33,017 bases of DNA from Lachnospiraceae bacterium (GTDB lineage Bacteria; Bacillota; Clostridia; Lachnospirales; Lachnospiraceae), in assembly GCA_017561085.1 (NCBI GenBank), contig JAFZDQ010000109.1, positions 1 through 33,017 of the forward strand, read 5' to 3'. The notes under the pieces were generated by a model, which worked only from the letters and a program-made list of their open reading frames with translations, did no database searches and was not told the origin of the DNA. This document shows positions 1 to 8,404 of the stretch, in pieces. Numbering within the stretch: position 1 is the first letter of the stretch; each line of letters begins with the position of its first letter. Position numbers and translations under genes: made by a program.

Positions 1-54
1 AAGCAGGCCATGAATTACCTCGCTATTGAAAATGAAGAGGAGGTGGTACTGTGA
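1..54 (+). CDS. 3' end of an upstream gene (partial)
   Basis: An open frame enters from the left edge and stops at TGA 52-54; the visible tail ends in EEEVVL. It overlaps the GTG start of the ABC exporter by four bases (GTGA), which indicates translational coupling. Such ABC half-transporters are usually encoded as tandem pairs, so this is probably the C-terminus of the partner subunit. That is inference from arrangement only, because 17 residues are too few to assign a family. Confidence 0.6.
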   Translation, partial: KQAMNYLAIENEEEVVL

Positions 55-1880
55 AAAAAGTAAGTAATGAAAAAGAAAAGACCAAGCAGTCTGTAAAAGA
101 AGTTTTCAGTAATAACTTTTTCCTGTTAAAACTGATGTTTAAAGCATCTCCGGCGTACCTTATTTTTGTTGCGCTGGATGCAATCCGAAACCAGGTATCT
201 ATTTTCTTCGAGCATGTAGTTGGTATCGGATATGTGCTTGAAGCAGCTGAGTACGGCTATCCTTTCAGACAGGTAGCAACCTTTATTCTGATTTTGGCGG
301 CGTGTATTACCTTAGGTATGGTTTTTACGGTAGTAGCATGGGATTATGTTGTGGAAAAGGAACGTCCCAAGGTCCGCGAGAAAATCAAGATGATGCTTTA
401 TGAAAGAGCCAAAGAGTTAGACCTTAAATGTTACGACAATCCGGAGTTTTATAATGAGCAGGTACTTGCCATCTCCGAGGTAGATAAGCAGATTGACAGA
501 GGAACCCAGTTTATCCAGAATACATTATCCGGTCTTACGGTGTTTATATCCACCGGTATTTACTTCTTTATGAAGGATAAGGTGTCCATTATTTTTGCGG
601 TGGTTTCCTTTGTACTGGCATTTATTTTTAACCAGATGTACAACAAGATGAACTTCTTAGTGCGTGTGGAAGGCAATCCTTTTACTCGAAAGAGAGACTA
701 TATTAAGCGTATTTATTACCTGAATGATTATGCTAAGGAAATCAGGTTAAATCCTGATGTGTCCAAAATTCTTTTCAAGCATTTTGAAGAAGCCAACGAT
801 GAAGTGTATGAGATTGAAAAGAAGTACACCAAGAGGAAATTCGTGCTGGGCTTTTTGCGTCGTTATGTAAGTAATGCCATGTTCAGTGATGTGCTTTATA
901 TTTCGTATCTGGTATTCCAGGCGGCGGTACGTAAGACCCTGTCCTTTAGTACGGTGGCGATTTTGTACAATTCCTTCGGAAGTTTGAAAAACGGTATGCG
1001 TATTTTTACGGACGTATATCCCTTTGCCAGTGAGACCAGTCTTTATGTAAGTAAAATCCGGAAGTTTTTAGAGTATGAGCCGGAAATTGTTTCCGAGGAA
1101 GGCCTGATTCCTACGCAGGATGCCAAGGAAATCGAGCTTAAGGATGTATCCTTTGCGTATGGTGCGCAGACTAAAATGCTGCTGCAGGACTTGAATATTC
1201 ATATTAAACCCGGCGAAAAGATTGCGCTTGTCGGTTATAACGGCGCCGGAAAGACCACGTTAGTAAAGCTTTTGATGCGTTTATATGATGTAAACAGCGG
1301 AGAAATTTTAGCAGACGGAACCAATATCAGGAAATACGATGTGAAAAAGTATCGTGATACCATCGGTACCGTATTCCAGGATTTCCAGATTTTTGGCGGA
1401 AACGTGAAGGAAAACGTCATGCTGGATGTGGATGATGCCTGTGACGAAGCAAGGATGATACAGGCCCTTACGGACAGCGGACTGATGAAGAGAATAGAGC
1501 GCATGCCGCAGGGACTGGATACCGAGCTTACCACGGAGTTTTCACAGGATGGTATCAACTTATCCGGCGGAGAAAGCCAGAAACTGGCCATCGCCCGTGT
1601 ATTTTATAAAGATGCAGGTCTGATGATTCTGGATGAACCCTCCAGTGCCTTAGACCCTATTGCAGAATATCAGTTAAATCATGCCATGTTGTCGGCCACC
1701 AAGGACAAAACGGTGATCTTTATTTCCCACAGATTGTCCACTACCAGAATTGCGGACCGTATCATCATGCTTGAGAACGGACGGATTGTGGAGCAGGGAA
1801 GCCATGAAGAACTGCTTGCCATGAACGGTAAGTATGCACAGATGTGGAAGGTACAGGCCGGCGCGTACATAGCGGTATAA
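51..1880 (+). CDS. ABC exporter half-transporter (membrane domain fused to ATPase)
   Basis: This 609-residue type-IV ABC exporter subunit has an N-terminal six-helix membrane domain (about residues 25-330) and a C-terminal nucleotide-binding domain. Walker A GYNGAGKTT lies near 394-402, the ABC signature LSGGE near 504-508, Walker B LMILDEP near 525-531, and the H-loop histidine (FISHR) near 560. All catalytic motifs look intact. The GTG start at 51 is supported by GAGGAGG just upstream and by the four-base overlap with the preceding gene, so it is probably one half of a heterodimer. Family members export peptides, lipids or drugs; the substrate cannot be told from sequence. Transcription ends at the hairpin at 1914-1942. 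Confidence 0.93.
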   Translation: MKKVSNEKEKTKQSVKEVFSNNFFLLKLMFKASPAYLIFVALDAIRNQVSIFFEHVVGIGYVLEAAEYGYPFRQVATFILILAACITLGMVFTVVAWDYVVEKERPKVREKIKMMLYERAKELDLKCYDNPEFYNEQVLAISEVDKQIDRGTQFIQNTLSGLTVFISTGIYFFMKDKVSIIFAVVSFVLAFIFNQMYNKMNFLVRVEGNPFTRKRDYIKRIYYLNDYAKEIRLNPDVSKILFKHFEEANDEVYEIEKKYTKRKFVLGFLRRYVSNAMFSDVLYISYLVFQAAVRKTLSFSTVAILYNSFGSLKNGMRIFTDVYPFASETSLYVSKIRKFLEYEPEIVSEEGLIPTQDAKEIELKDVSFAYGAQTKMLLQDLNIHIKPGEKIALVGYNGAGKTTLVKLLMRLYDVNSGEILADGTNIRKYDVKKYRDTIGTVFQDFQIFGGNVKENVMLDVDDACDEARMIQALTDSGLMKRIERMPQGLDTELTTEFSQDGINLSGGESQKLAIARVFYKDAGLMILDEPSSALDPIAEYQLNHAMLSATKDKTVIFISHRLSTTRIADRIIMLENGRIVEQGSHEELLAMNGKYAQMWKVQAGAYIAV

Positions 1881-1913
1881 TTTGTGCATGGAAGTATCAT
1901 ATAATATATGCTG

Positions 1914-1942
1914 AAAAAAGACATCGTAAGGTGTCTTTTTTT
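1914..1942 (+). terminator. Rho-independent terminator after the ABC exporter
   Basis: A-rich arm plus GACAT pairs with GTGTC followed by seven T residues, 34 bases after the ABC exporter stop codon. The A tract can also pair with the T tract, lengthening the stem. Confidence 0.8.
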
Positions 1943-1954
1943 AGTTTTGCCGAT

Positions 1955-2007
1955 TTACACATTGCGTAAGTGCATGGTTTGTGGTAAAGTGATTACACAA
2001 CGTGTAT
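1955..2007 (+). promoter_or_regulatory. Promoter with two operator-like repeats for the XRE gene
   Basis: TTGCGT (1962-1967), a 17-base spacer and TAAAGT (1985-1990) form a plausible sigma-A promoter. Two related dyad-like 15-mers, TTACACATTGCGTAA (1955-1969) and TTACACAACGTGTAT (1993-2007), match at 11 of 15 positions. One overlaps the -35 box and the other lies just after the -10 box. This is the usual geometry for autorepression by a small XRE repressor such as the one starting at 2021. The binding itself is inferred. Confidence 0.55.
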
Positions 2008-2020
2008 ATGGGAGGGTGTT

Positions 2021-2248
2021 ATGGAACAAAGTCAAAAAATTAAAGAATTAAGGGAAAGCACCGGAATGAACAGAAAGGAATTTTGTGATTATTTCTCCAT
2101 TCCGTACCGTACTGTGACGGAATGGGAGCGGGATAACAGACATGCACCTGAGTATGTACTTCGATTGTTGGAGTATTATATCCGTGCAGAGAAGTTGCAA
2201 AAGGGAGAAGGGGAAAACACAGCAAATGGAGAAAGAAATCAAAAATGA
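2021..2248 (+). CDS. Small XRE-family HTH transcriptional regulator
   Basis: This 75-residue protein consists almost entirely of one helix-turn-helix domain (about residues 5-55, with the recognition segment around SIPYRTVTEWERDNR). A good GGAGGG site precedes the ATG. Its last codons overlap the start of the ORF6N gene at 2226, so the two are probably co-translated. The duplicated dyads around its promoter suggest negative autoregulation. Codon and base composition are more AT-rich than in the preceding transporter, in keeping with an accessory or phage-derived pair. Confidence 0.8.
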   Translation: MEQSQKIKELRESTGMNRKEFCDYFSIPYRTVTEWERDNRHAPEYVLRLLEYYIRAEKLQKGEGENTANGERNQK

Positions 2249-3293
2249 AAATTTAGAAGAACAGGGAAAAAGGAATAATAATGAAATAGTATTGATTAGC
2301 GAAGATACAATCAGAGAGAAGATATATAGTATCCGTGGACAGAAGGTGATGTTGGATGTTGATTTAGCGGAACTATACGGGTATACAACAAAGCGTTTTA
2401 ATGAGCAGATTAAAAATAATATTGAAAGATTTGATGAAGATTTTCGATTTCAGTTGACCAGAGAGGAATTTGAAAACTTGAGGTCGAAAAAAACGACCTC
2501 AAGTTGGGGAGGAACAAGATATCTTCCATATGTATTTTCAGAACAAGGAATATATATGCTTATGACAGTTTTAAAAGGTGAGTTGGCTGTCGAACAGAGC
2601 AAAGCACTAATCAGAACTTTCAAAGCGATGAAAGACTACATTATAGAAAATCAAAATCTAATTGGTGAACGTGAATATCTGCAGTTATCCATGCAAGTGT
2701 CTGAGAGTTTTCGTACTACGATGGAACTGCGCTCTGATTTGCAGGATGTAGAAGAACAAGTGGCAGAAGTGATGGATAAACTTAGCGATGTAGTTACCCA
2801 TTCCGAATTATCCGAAGTTATGAATGAGTTTGGGGAACCGCAAATAAAGCGTGGTTATTTGGTGATGAACGGAAACCCGTTTAGAGCGGATTCTATATTT
2901 GCAGAAATATACAATCAGGCAAAAAAGACGATATTTATCGTAGATAATTATATTGGTTTGAAAACATTAGAAAAATTAATCTATATCCAAGATGGTGTGG
3001 AAGTGTCTATTTTCAGTGATAATCTCGCAAAAGGACTCCGTCAAAGTACATATGATGATTTTTGTAAAGAGTATCCGGATATACATATCAGACTATTTCA
3101 ATCCGGCGGAGTTTTTCATGACAGATATATTGTTTTGGACTATGGGACGGATGATGAGAAGATTTATTTGTGCGGTTCATCTTCTAAAGATGCAGGCAAT
3201 AGAATTACTTCTATTTTGGAGGACCCGGACCGTATGAAATATACAGTAATGATAAAAGAACTATTAAAGAACATACCGTTGATACTTAAATAA
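2226..3293 (+). CDS. ORF6N-domain protein with C-terminal PLD-like domain
   Basis: This 355-residue protein uses the ATG at 2226. A longer frame opens at 2142, but its extra residues lie inside the HTH gene and lack a ribosome site. The N-terminal part (about 20-145) matches the phage ORF6N DNA-binding domain, with the run IRGQKVMLDVDLAELYGY and then YVFSEQGIYML. A helical linker follows (about 150-215). The C-terminal part (about 220-355) resembles a phospholipase-D-like fold: HDRYIVLD fits an HxRx4D variant of the HKD motif, followed by GSSSKDAG. Only one such half-site is seen, so activity would need dimerisation, or the domain may only bind DNA. ORF6N proteins are common in phages and defence-type accessory DNA. 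The exact role is unknown. Confidence 0.8.
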   Translation: MEKEIKNENLEEQGKRNNNEIVLISEDTIREKIYSIRGQKVMLDVDLAELYGYTTKRFNEQIKNNIERFDEDFRFQLTREEFENLRSKKTTSSWGGTRYLPYVFSEQGIYMLMTVLKGELAVEQSKALIRTFKAMKDYIIENQNLIGEREYLQLSMQVSESFRTTMELRSDLQDVEEQVAEVMDKLSDVVTHSELSEVMNEFGEPQIKRGYLVMNGNPFRADSIFAEIYNQAKKTIFIVDNYIGLKTLEKLIYIQDGVEVSIFSDNLAKGLRQSTYDDFCKEYPDIHIRLFQSGGVFHDRYIVLDYGTDDEKIYLCGSSSKDAGNRITSILEDPDRMKYTVMIKELLKNIPLILK

Positions 3294-3320
3294 AAGAGTA
3301 GAATGATTCAGGAGTAAAAA

Positions 3321-4355
3321 ATGTATAACAAGATAAATCAATTAATGATAAAACTAAACTTGGGTGAAATTACAGATAACCCACAATCCATAACCGGCGG
3401 TCTGATGCATCAGATGTATCGCGTGGAAACGGAAACAGGAATTTATGCGGTAAAGGTACTTAACGAAGAAGTTATGTCCAGGCCTGTAGCCTACAGGAAC
3501 ATGGTAAACTCAGAAAAAATAGCAGCAGGATTTCGTGAAATTCTGCCGGTAGTAGCCGCGATGGAGTTTGAAGGTGCCCAGATCCAGGAGGTATCCGGAA
3601 CTTATTATATGCTGTTTCCGTGGGTAGAAGGTACATCAGTTTTTCCACCTGACATTGATGAAATACATTGTGAAATGATTGGAGAAATACTGGGGAAAAT
3701 GCACACAGCAAACTTATCTGTAGAGGGAATAGAGCCGGAGCAGGTAGAAGCAGAGATGTATGATTGGGATTCGTTTGCAAAGGCAGTGGAAGAAAAGAGA
3801 ATCAGTATGTTACCGTGCCGAAAAGAGCCGATGGAGAATTTATGTTGGACGGCAGAATTTGGAAAAGCACTTGCCGATATTAAAAAGTGGAACAAAGCGG
3901 TTTGCGAAGCAACCGATGATTTAAATCAGTTTAGGGTTCTCAGTCACCGTGATCTTGACCCAAAGAATGTCCTGTGGAATGAGGGGGAACCGTTGTTGAT
4001 TGATTGGGAGGCAGCGGGATTTGTGAATCCTTATCAGGAGCTTCTTGAAATCATTAACTACTGGGCGGATGACGGAGCAGGCGGACTGTATAAAGCCCAT
4101 TTTGATGCATTGATACATGCTTATCAGAAACATATGCAATTAGTTGATGTGAACTGGGATGCGGTATTTGACGGAAGCTATGCAGGGATGCTTGGCTGGC
4201 TGGAATATAATGTTAAAAGGGCATTGGGCCGTTTGTCTGAGGTGGAAAAGGACCGGAAAGAAGGTGCAAACCAAGTGGCTAGTACGGTGAGGGCACTGTA
4301 TGACTATCAGGAGAAAGTCAAGGTTATGAAAACGTGGCTGAATATTCCCCGTTGA
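3321..4355 (+). CDS. APH/choline-kinase-like phosphotransferase
   Basis: This 344-residue protein has the aminoglycoside-phosphotransferase-family kinase fold. The catalytic loop HRDLDPKN carries His209, Asp211 and Asn216, and the metal-binding motif IDWE carries Asp228. An AGGAG site lies just before the ATG. In this family the substrate may be a sugar, choline, amino-sugar or antibiotic. Nothing here points to a true resistance enzyme, so the substrate is left open. The stop codon lies within the left copy of the 45-bp direct repeat, and its TGA overlaps the -35 box of the duplicated promoter, so this gene sits exactly at the island junction. Confidence 0.85.
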   Translation: MYNKINQLMIKLNLGEITDNPQSITGGLMHQMYRVETETGIYAVKVLNEEVMSRPVAYRNMVNSEKIAAGFREILPVVAAMEFEGAQIQEVSGTYYMLFPWVEGTSVFPPDIDEIHCEMIGEILGKMHTANLSVEGIEPEQVEAEMYDWDSFAKAVEEKRISMLPCRKEPMENLCWTAEFGKALADIKKWNKAVCEATDDLNQFRVLSHRDLDPKNVLWNEGEPLLIDWEAAGFVNPYQELLEIINYWADDGAGGLYKAHFDALIHAYQKHMQLVDVNWDAVFDGSYAGMLGWLEYNVKRALGRLSEVEKDRKEGANQVASTVRALYDYQEKVKVMKTWLNIPR

Positions 4356-4394
4356 ATAACGGACCAAGCGGTTGTATAATAGGGCATGGATTTT
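4350..4394 (+). repeat. Left copy of 45-bp direct repeat carrying a promoter
   Basis: This segment matches 13554-13598 at 43 of 45 positions; the differences fall in the short stretch after GAATAAC. It contains TTGAAT (4352-4357), a 17-base spacer and TATAAT (4375-4380). Here the promoter has no gene after it: a strong terminator follows at 4419, so at most a transcript of about 65 bases is expected. The start overlaps the stop codon of the phosphotransferase gene. Confidence 0.9.
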
Positions 4395-4418
4395 TAGAGA
4401 TATATTTGTGGAAATGAG

Positions 4419-4453
4419 ATAAGTCGGTATGTAAATACCGACTTATTTTTACT
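4419..4453 (+). terminator. Strong terminator at left end of island
   Basis: A perfect 12-bp stem (ATAAGTCGGTAT, loop GTAA, ATACCGACTTAT) is followed by a T-rich tail. It would stop transcription from the phosphotransferase gene and from the orphan promoter at 4352-4380. Its core sequence resembles the terminator at 13477-13506 near the other end of the island. Confidence 0.9.
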
Positions 4454-4490
4454 TCATAGAGGAATTTTATAAGTAAAAGAATATGATGCG

Positions 4491-4553
4491 TAGCTCAGGC
4501 GAGGGAAGTGTCGCTTTGCGACTAGTTCATGCGCAAAGAGTTCGCGAAAGCTA
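4491..4553. repeat. GC-rich palindromic (REP-like) element
   Basis: A compact stretch unlike its AT-rich surroundings contains nested inverted repeats. The outer pair is TAGCT (4491-4495) with AGCTA (4549-4553). GTCGC-TTT-GCGAC (4510-4522) forms a tight hairpin. CTTTGCG (4514-4520) can pair alternatively with CGCAAAG (4532-4538), and TTCGCGAA is a perfect palindrome. Only one copy occurs in the window. It looks like a dispersed intergenic repeat unit, but that needs a genome-wide search. Confidence 0.5.
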
Positions 4554-4734
4554 ACTTATTTCTATAAAAAAGTCTTGATTAGTGAATGCCAGAGTTATTG
4601 GAAGAAAGAACATGATTTATATGTGTAGACAGGAAGTATAATGCCGTTTTAAAGAAGTATAGTTAATTGCGGAATTTGTTGATTTTGGTAATCTTAATAG
4701 TGGGAAGAACTGACTGTGATTAAGGAGAATGATA

Positions 4735-5271
4735 ATGAAAAAAAGAATAATATTTGCATTACTGTTCGCATTGCTCAATTTGCAAGCATGTTTAACCGCA
4801 AGTGATAATACTGTAGAGGGAAAAAGAATAACATTGAGCGAGCTTAAAGCGTTGCCTATTACGAGCGAAATTCAATCTGTTTTGGAAGAGGAAATAGGAG
4901 AAGCAATGTTAATGGACATGAATTTCGATGGTAATGATGAACTAATAATTAGAACATCAATAGATTTATTGATTTGTGAACGCATAGAGAACGAATTCGA
5001 AATTGTGTATAGTGGTACATATTCAGTAATTTTAGAGAATGGTATGATTCAATACCACAGACCCGGAGGTGCCCCATTACATGACGATTACATGTTTTTT
5101 GTGTATGAACAAAATGAGTATAAAGAAAAAGTATCTTTGAGTAGATATGATGAAAATGAAGATGGGCAATATGATGAACAGGACGTATACTTTTTGAATG
5201 ATTCAAAGGTGACAATGGGAGAATGGAATGCGAGTTTACAGTTATATCAGAAATATGATGAAATCTTCTAA
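4735..5271 (+). CDS. Small lipoprotein with EF-hand-like acidic loops
   Basis: This 178-residue predicted lipoprotein starts at ATG 4735, seven bases after AAGGAG; the ATG at 4729 is too close to that site. The signal peptide ends in lipobox LQAC. Two calcium-loop-like motifs are visible: DMNFDGNDE from residue 61 and DENEDGQYD from about residue 139. Such DxNxDGxxE loops are common in VCBS- or dockerin-like surface proteins of Clostridia. It probably sits on the outer face of the membrane. Its 3' end overlaps the next large gene by 44 bases, suggesting coupled translation. The specific function is unknown. Confidence 0.75.
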   Translation: MKKRIIFALLFALLNLQACLTASDNTVEGKRITLSELKALPITSEIQSVLEEEIGEAMLMDMNFDGNDELIIRTSIDLLICERIENEFEIVYSGTYSVILENGMIQYHRPGGAPLHDDYMFFVYEQNEYKEKVSLSRYDENEDGQYDEQDVYFLNDSKVTMGEWNASLQLYQKYDEIF

Positions 5272-8200
5272 ATTAGTTGGGACAGTTCTTTTTTTCTTGC
5301 TGGCATTATTTATTCTGGTAGCGCTAATAATATATTTTTTCCAATACAAGCAACAAGTTTTTGATAAAAGAGAAATTAATGAGAAAACTTTAACGATAAG
5401 AACGGTGGAATATTCAAATGAAGGAATAACGTTACAATATCCACAGTTGGAGGGCTTTGAAGATGCAGAGAAGGAAGAAAAAATTAACGGATTAATTAAA
5501 GCACATATCTTAGAAAGCAATTTAAAAGTGGCGGAGGAACTACCTGATACCGATAAGTTGATTTTGAATATGGATTATGAAATTACAATGAATACGCCGG
5601 ATGTGTTAAGTATTCTTTATAAAGGATTCAGCGAATTACAGTCTGATTCAGAGACATATTATTATGGATGTGAAGTTGCGGCATTGACAATTGATTTATT
5701 AAATGCGAAAGAAATGTCATTGACGGATTTTGTGACCATAGATAAAGAGTTGGTTAGAAGTATAAAGGAATCCGTTAAGGTAGTTGGTGGTGCACCACAA
5801 GATTGGGAAATCAGTCATGGTGCCTTGATTGATATTGTGCAACAGCAGAATGAAGAGAATATTATACAGGGCCTTCAAGAGGGATGGAGTTATTATACAT
5901 TTTGTATTACACCCAAGTCAGTTATTGTGAGTATTGCTATTCCTCATAGTGAAGGAGATTATGTATTGATAGAAGTGGAACCGCTTAAGGGAAAAAAGCA
6001 AGAGGAAAATTTTGTGTCGGAAGTAGTAGATACTCAGAAAATCAGTACAGAGCATCATGATACGCTTTATTTTGAGGAGGCTGAAGCTGTTATTTGCCAA
6101 GCAGATAATGCAGTGCGTGAAATAATGCAGTGCTTAGAAAATAATGAGAAAATGAACAAAGCAGATATCTATGCGCATTTAGAGAACTATTTTGATAAAT
6201 CTATTATAGATTACGTTCTGTTTTGCTATCAAATATTAGAGACGAATGGTGAATACACATACAAACCTTATAGTGAGTATAAACTCTTTTGGATGGATGT
6301 AAATTCTGAGATGAGAGAACTTTCTCAAAAAAATGAAAATTATGAAATTGGTGTTGTATTTCGTCATGCATGGAAAATTAATCAAGAGGAAGAGGTTGTT
6401 CCTGTAAAAATAGAGTGGAAGGAAGATAGGTGGAAAATTACAGATATCAGTCAATGGTACAATGATTTTTGTTATTATCATATGCAGGGAGAAAATTTTG
6501 CACCTGATTATTTTACAAAAGAGCAAGCAGAGTGGTTGATAGTAAATTTTGGAATTGATGAGAACGGAAAGCGGATACCAATTACAGCTAACGTTGATAA
6601 TAATGGATACATATTAGCAAATAGTAGTCAGCGATTGCTTTCTGAAGAGGAAATTGACGGTTTGTCAGTATACGAATCTTATCTTGCGGTGCAGGAAATT
6701 TATGCACGGCATGGTAAAAAGTTTTCGGATTCTGTTTTACAGCAGCATTTTAGTGCATTGGAATGGTACAAACCATACAGTTTTATTTTTTCAAAAGAGC
6801 CCTTATCAGAAATCGAAAATGAAAATATTAAAAAACTTAATGACAAGAGACTTTTAGAAAGAGGATGGGTCGGAGAGGAGGTGTTACCGGAGTATGGAAG
6901 CCTGTATCCGGTGACAAATAATGAGATAGGGTCAATTACTGAAGAAGAAGCAGCATGTATTGTATATCAAACTTTTGAGATGGTTGATGAGGTAATGACA
7001 TATAAGGAAGAAAATTTGATAGAAGAGAAATCACAGGATGTTATTCAGTATTATTCATTAGGTGAATATTCAGATGAAGACAGCTTAAAAGCTTATTTAG
7101 CCAAGTGGTTTAATGAAAAGACCTTTGATTATCTACTTATGATGTACAATACCCGAACCGGTATATCCAAGGATGAGAATGGACAGTTTTATGTTTCACG
7201 GGAAGGTACTTATGCAGGAGAATCCTATGAACCATATTTTGCTTCTAAGATATCCTTCAAAGAAAAGAATGAAGATAGGGTGGTTTTAGAAGTTGCATTC
7301 TATAACTATAGCTTGCCGGAAATAAATACAGGCGAAATAGTTTTGGAAAGAAGAAATGATGAGTGGATCATTACTTCAATCTCTCATCCTTATTATGATG
7401 CGCTTATTAAGATATATAAAAGTGAAAAAATGTCTATGGAAGATATCATAGAAGCGTGTATTGGTAGTGATTTTGTATACAGTAAAAGAAATAGTGAAGA
7501 ATGGACTATTTTTGAATGTGTTCCTAACGGAGATAGTTTTTACGCCGAGCCATCTACTATAAAAGTGAAACAGGATTTTAGTTTACAAGGATGTGGTTAT
7601 GAGGAAGCAAAAGCATTATTTAGTGAAGTGATTGATTATTATGTAATGTGGTACTTTGAAAGTCCGCAAAATGAATATGGAATAACAGATGTGTTTGAGG
7701 CTGTAGCAGATAATGGTTCTAAAGACTATTATTTACTGAAGAGGGGAGATAATTACTATTGGTTATTGGTAGATGGAAAAAATAATTTATCTATCAATAT
7801 GTTTTCACATATGTGGTCAGATGACGCTGCAATGGAGTACAGAAAACAAGTAGTAGAGTGTATTGGCGGAAAGAAAAATAGAATCATTAGTAATAAAAAT
7901 AATCAAGAAAACAGAGCAGAATATGAAATATACTTTGATAATCTGAATGAAGCGGATTATACTGCAACATTATTGATAGATAGTCACCAATATACATGGA
8001 TTATCTATAGTGGTCAGGAGGAAAAACAAAGGATAAACTGGGAATCAAAAGGACAGAAGAAATATCCTTTATTTCTTGATGCAAATAAGGATGGTTATAC
8101 AGATATGATGGTAGCCACATTGCAGGGAACTTCATACGATGTTCATGATTTATATATTTGGAAAAAAGAGAGCGAAGGCTTTGAAAAGGTAATCTATGAG

Positions 8201-8344
8201 GATTGGATTGGGGAATTGGAGGTAAAGGAGGACTGCTTGTGGAATTGGCAGAGACTAACAGGAGGATTCAATTTACAAACATTAACGTGGAATGGAGACA
8301 AGTTAGTATTGATATCTGAAGAAGAAATAATGCCGGAAGAGTAA
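5228..8344 (+). CDS. Large membrane-anchored multidomain surface protein (DUF3298-like, YARHG)
   Basis: This 1038-residue protein is anchored by one membrane helix (about 16-38) with the rest predicted outside. The start at 5228 has GGGAG six bases upstream; an alternative ATG pair at 5258-5263 lacks a site. The order of parts is as follows. A DUF3298/RsiV-like region lies at about 50-255. An NTF2-like unit lies at about 285-420. A YARHG domain (EIYARHGKKF near 490) lies at about 460-545. A second NTF2-like unit lies at about 573-727, clearly similar to the first (YFDKSIIDYVLFCY versus WFNEKTFDYLLMMY). The C-terminal region contains an EF-hand-like loop DANKDGYTD near 951. It reads as a mosaic of ligand-binding or sensory extracellular modules. 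No catalytic motif was found. Confidence 0.75.
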   Translation: MRVYSYIRNMMKSSKLVGTVLFFLLALFILVALIIYFFQYKQQVFDKREINEKTLTIRTVEYSNEGITLQYPQLEGFEDAEKEEKINGLIKAHILESNLKVAEELPDTDKLILNMDYEITMNTPDVLSILYKGFSELQSDSETYYYGCEVAALTIDLLNAKEMSLTDFVTIDKELVRSIKESVKVVGGAPQDWEISHGALIDIVQQQNEENIIQGLQEGWSYYTFCITPKSVIVSIAIPHSEGDYVLIEVEPLKGKKQEENFVSEVVDTQKISTEHHDTLYFEEAEAVICQADNAVREIMQCLENNEKMNKADIYAHLENYFDKSIIDYVLFCYQILETNGEYTYKPYSEYKLFWMDVNSEMRELSQKNENYEIGVVFRHAWKINQEEEVVPVKIEWKEDRWKITDISQWYNDFCYYHMQGENFAPDYFTKEQAEWLIVNFGIDENGKRIPITANVDNNGYILANSSQRLLSEEEIDGLSVYESYLAVQEIYARHGKKFSDSVLQQHFSALEWYKPYSFIFSKEPLSEIENENIKKLNDKRLLERGWVGEEVLPEYGSLYPVTNNEIGSITEEEAACIVYQTFEMVDEVMTYKEENLIEEKSQDVIQYYSLGEYSDEDSLKAYLAKWFNEKTFDYLLMMYNTRTGISKDENGQFYVSREGTYAGESYEPYFASKISFKEKNEDRVVLEVAFYNYSLPEINTGEIVLERRNDEWIITSISHPYYDALIKIYKSEKMSMEDIIEACIGSDFVYSKRNSEEWTIFECVPNGDSFYAEPSTIKVKQDFSLQGCGYEEAKALFSEVIDYYVMWYFESPQNEYGITDVFEAVADNGSKDYYLLKRGDNYYWLLVDGKNNLSINMFSHMWSDDAAMEYRKQVVECIGGKKNRIISNKNNQENRAEYEIYFDNLNEADYTATLLIDSHQYTWIIYSGQEEKQRINWESKGQKKYPLFLDANKDGYTDMMVATLQGTSYDVHDLYIWKKESEGFEKVIYEDWIGELEVKEDCLWNWQRLTGGFNLQTLTWNGDKLVLISEEEIMPEE

Positions 8345-8404
8345 CCTGATGCAGGAGAGTAGGAGCAAAGGGGTGCATGGAGTTGTTTGGAGGTTATGAT
8401 ATAA

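Larger units (their letters stand above)
4356..4734 (+). other. Gene-free leader of the island
   Basis: No credible coding frame was found on either strand. The stretch holds the rest of the direct repeat with its promoter, a 12-bp-stem terminator (4419-4453) and a GC-rich palindromic element (4491-4553). After that comes plain AT-rich DNA leading to the AAGGAG site of the first lipoprotein gene. No convincing consensus promoter was picked out for that gene. Confidence 0.6.

Noticed and set aside
1235-1591. 118-codon minus-strand frame
   Set aside because: Antisense shadow of the ATPase domain of the ABC exporter; no ribosome site or family resemblance.
3321-4355. Antibiotic resistance call for the APH-family kinase
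   Set aside because: The fold and motifs are shared by many metabolic kinases; nothing in the sequence or neighbourhood points to an antibiotic substrate.
4491-4553. CRISPR repeat or tRNA-like structure
   Set aside because: No repeated unit with spacers in the window and no tRNA cloverleaf; only nested palindromes are present.
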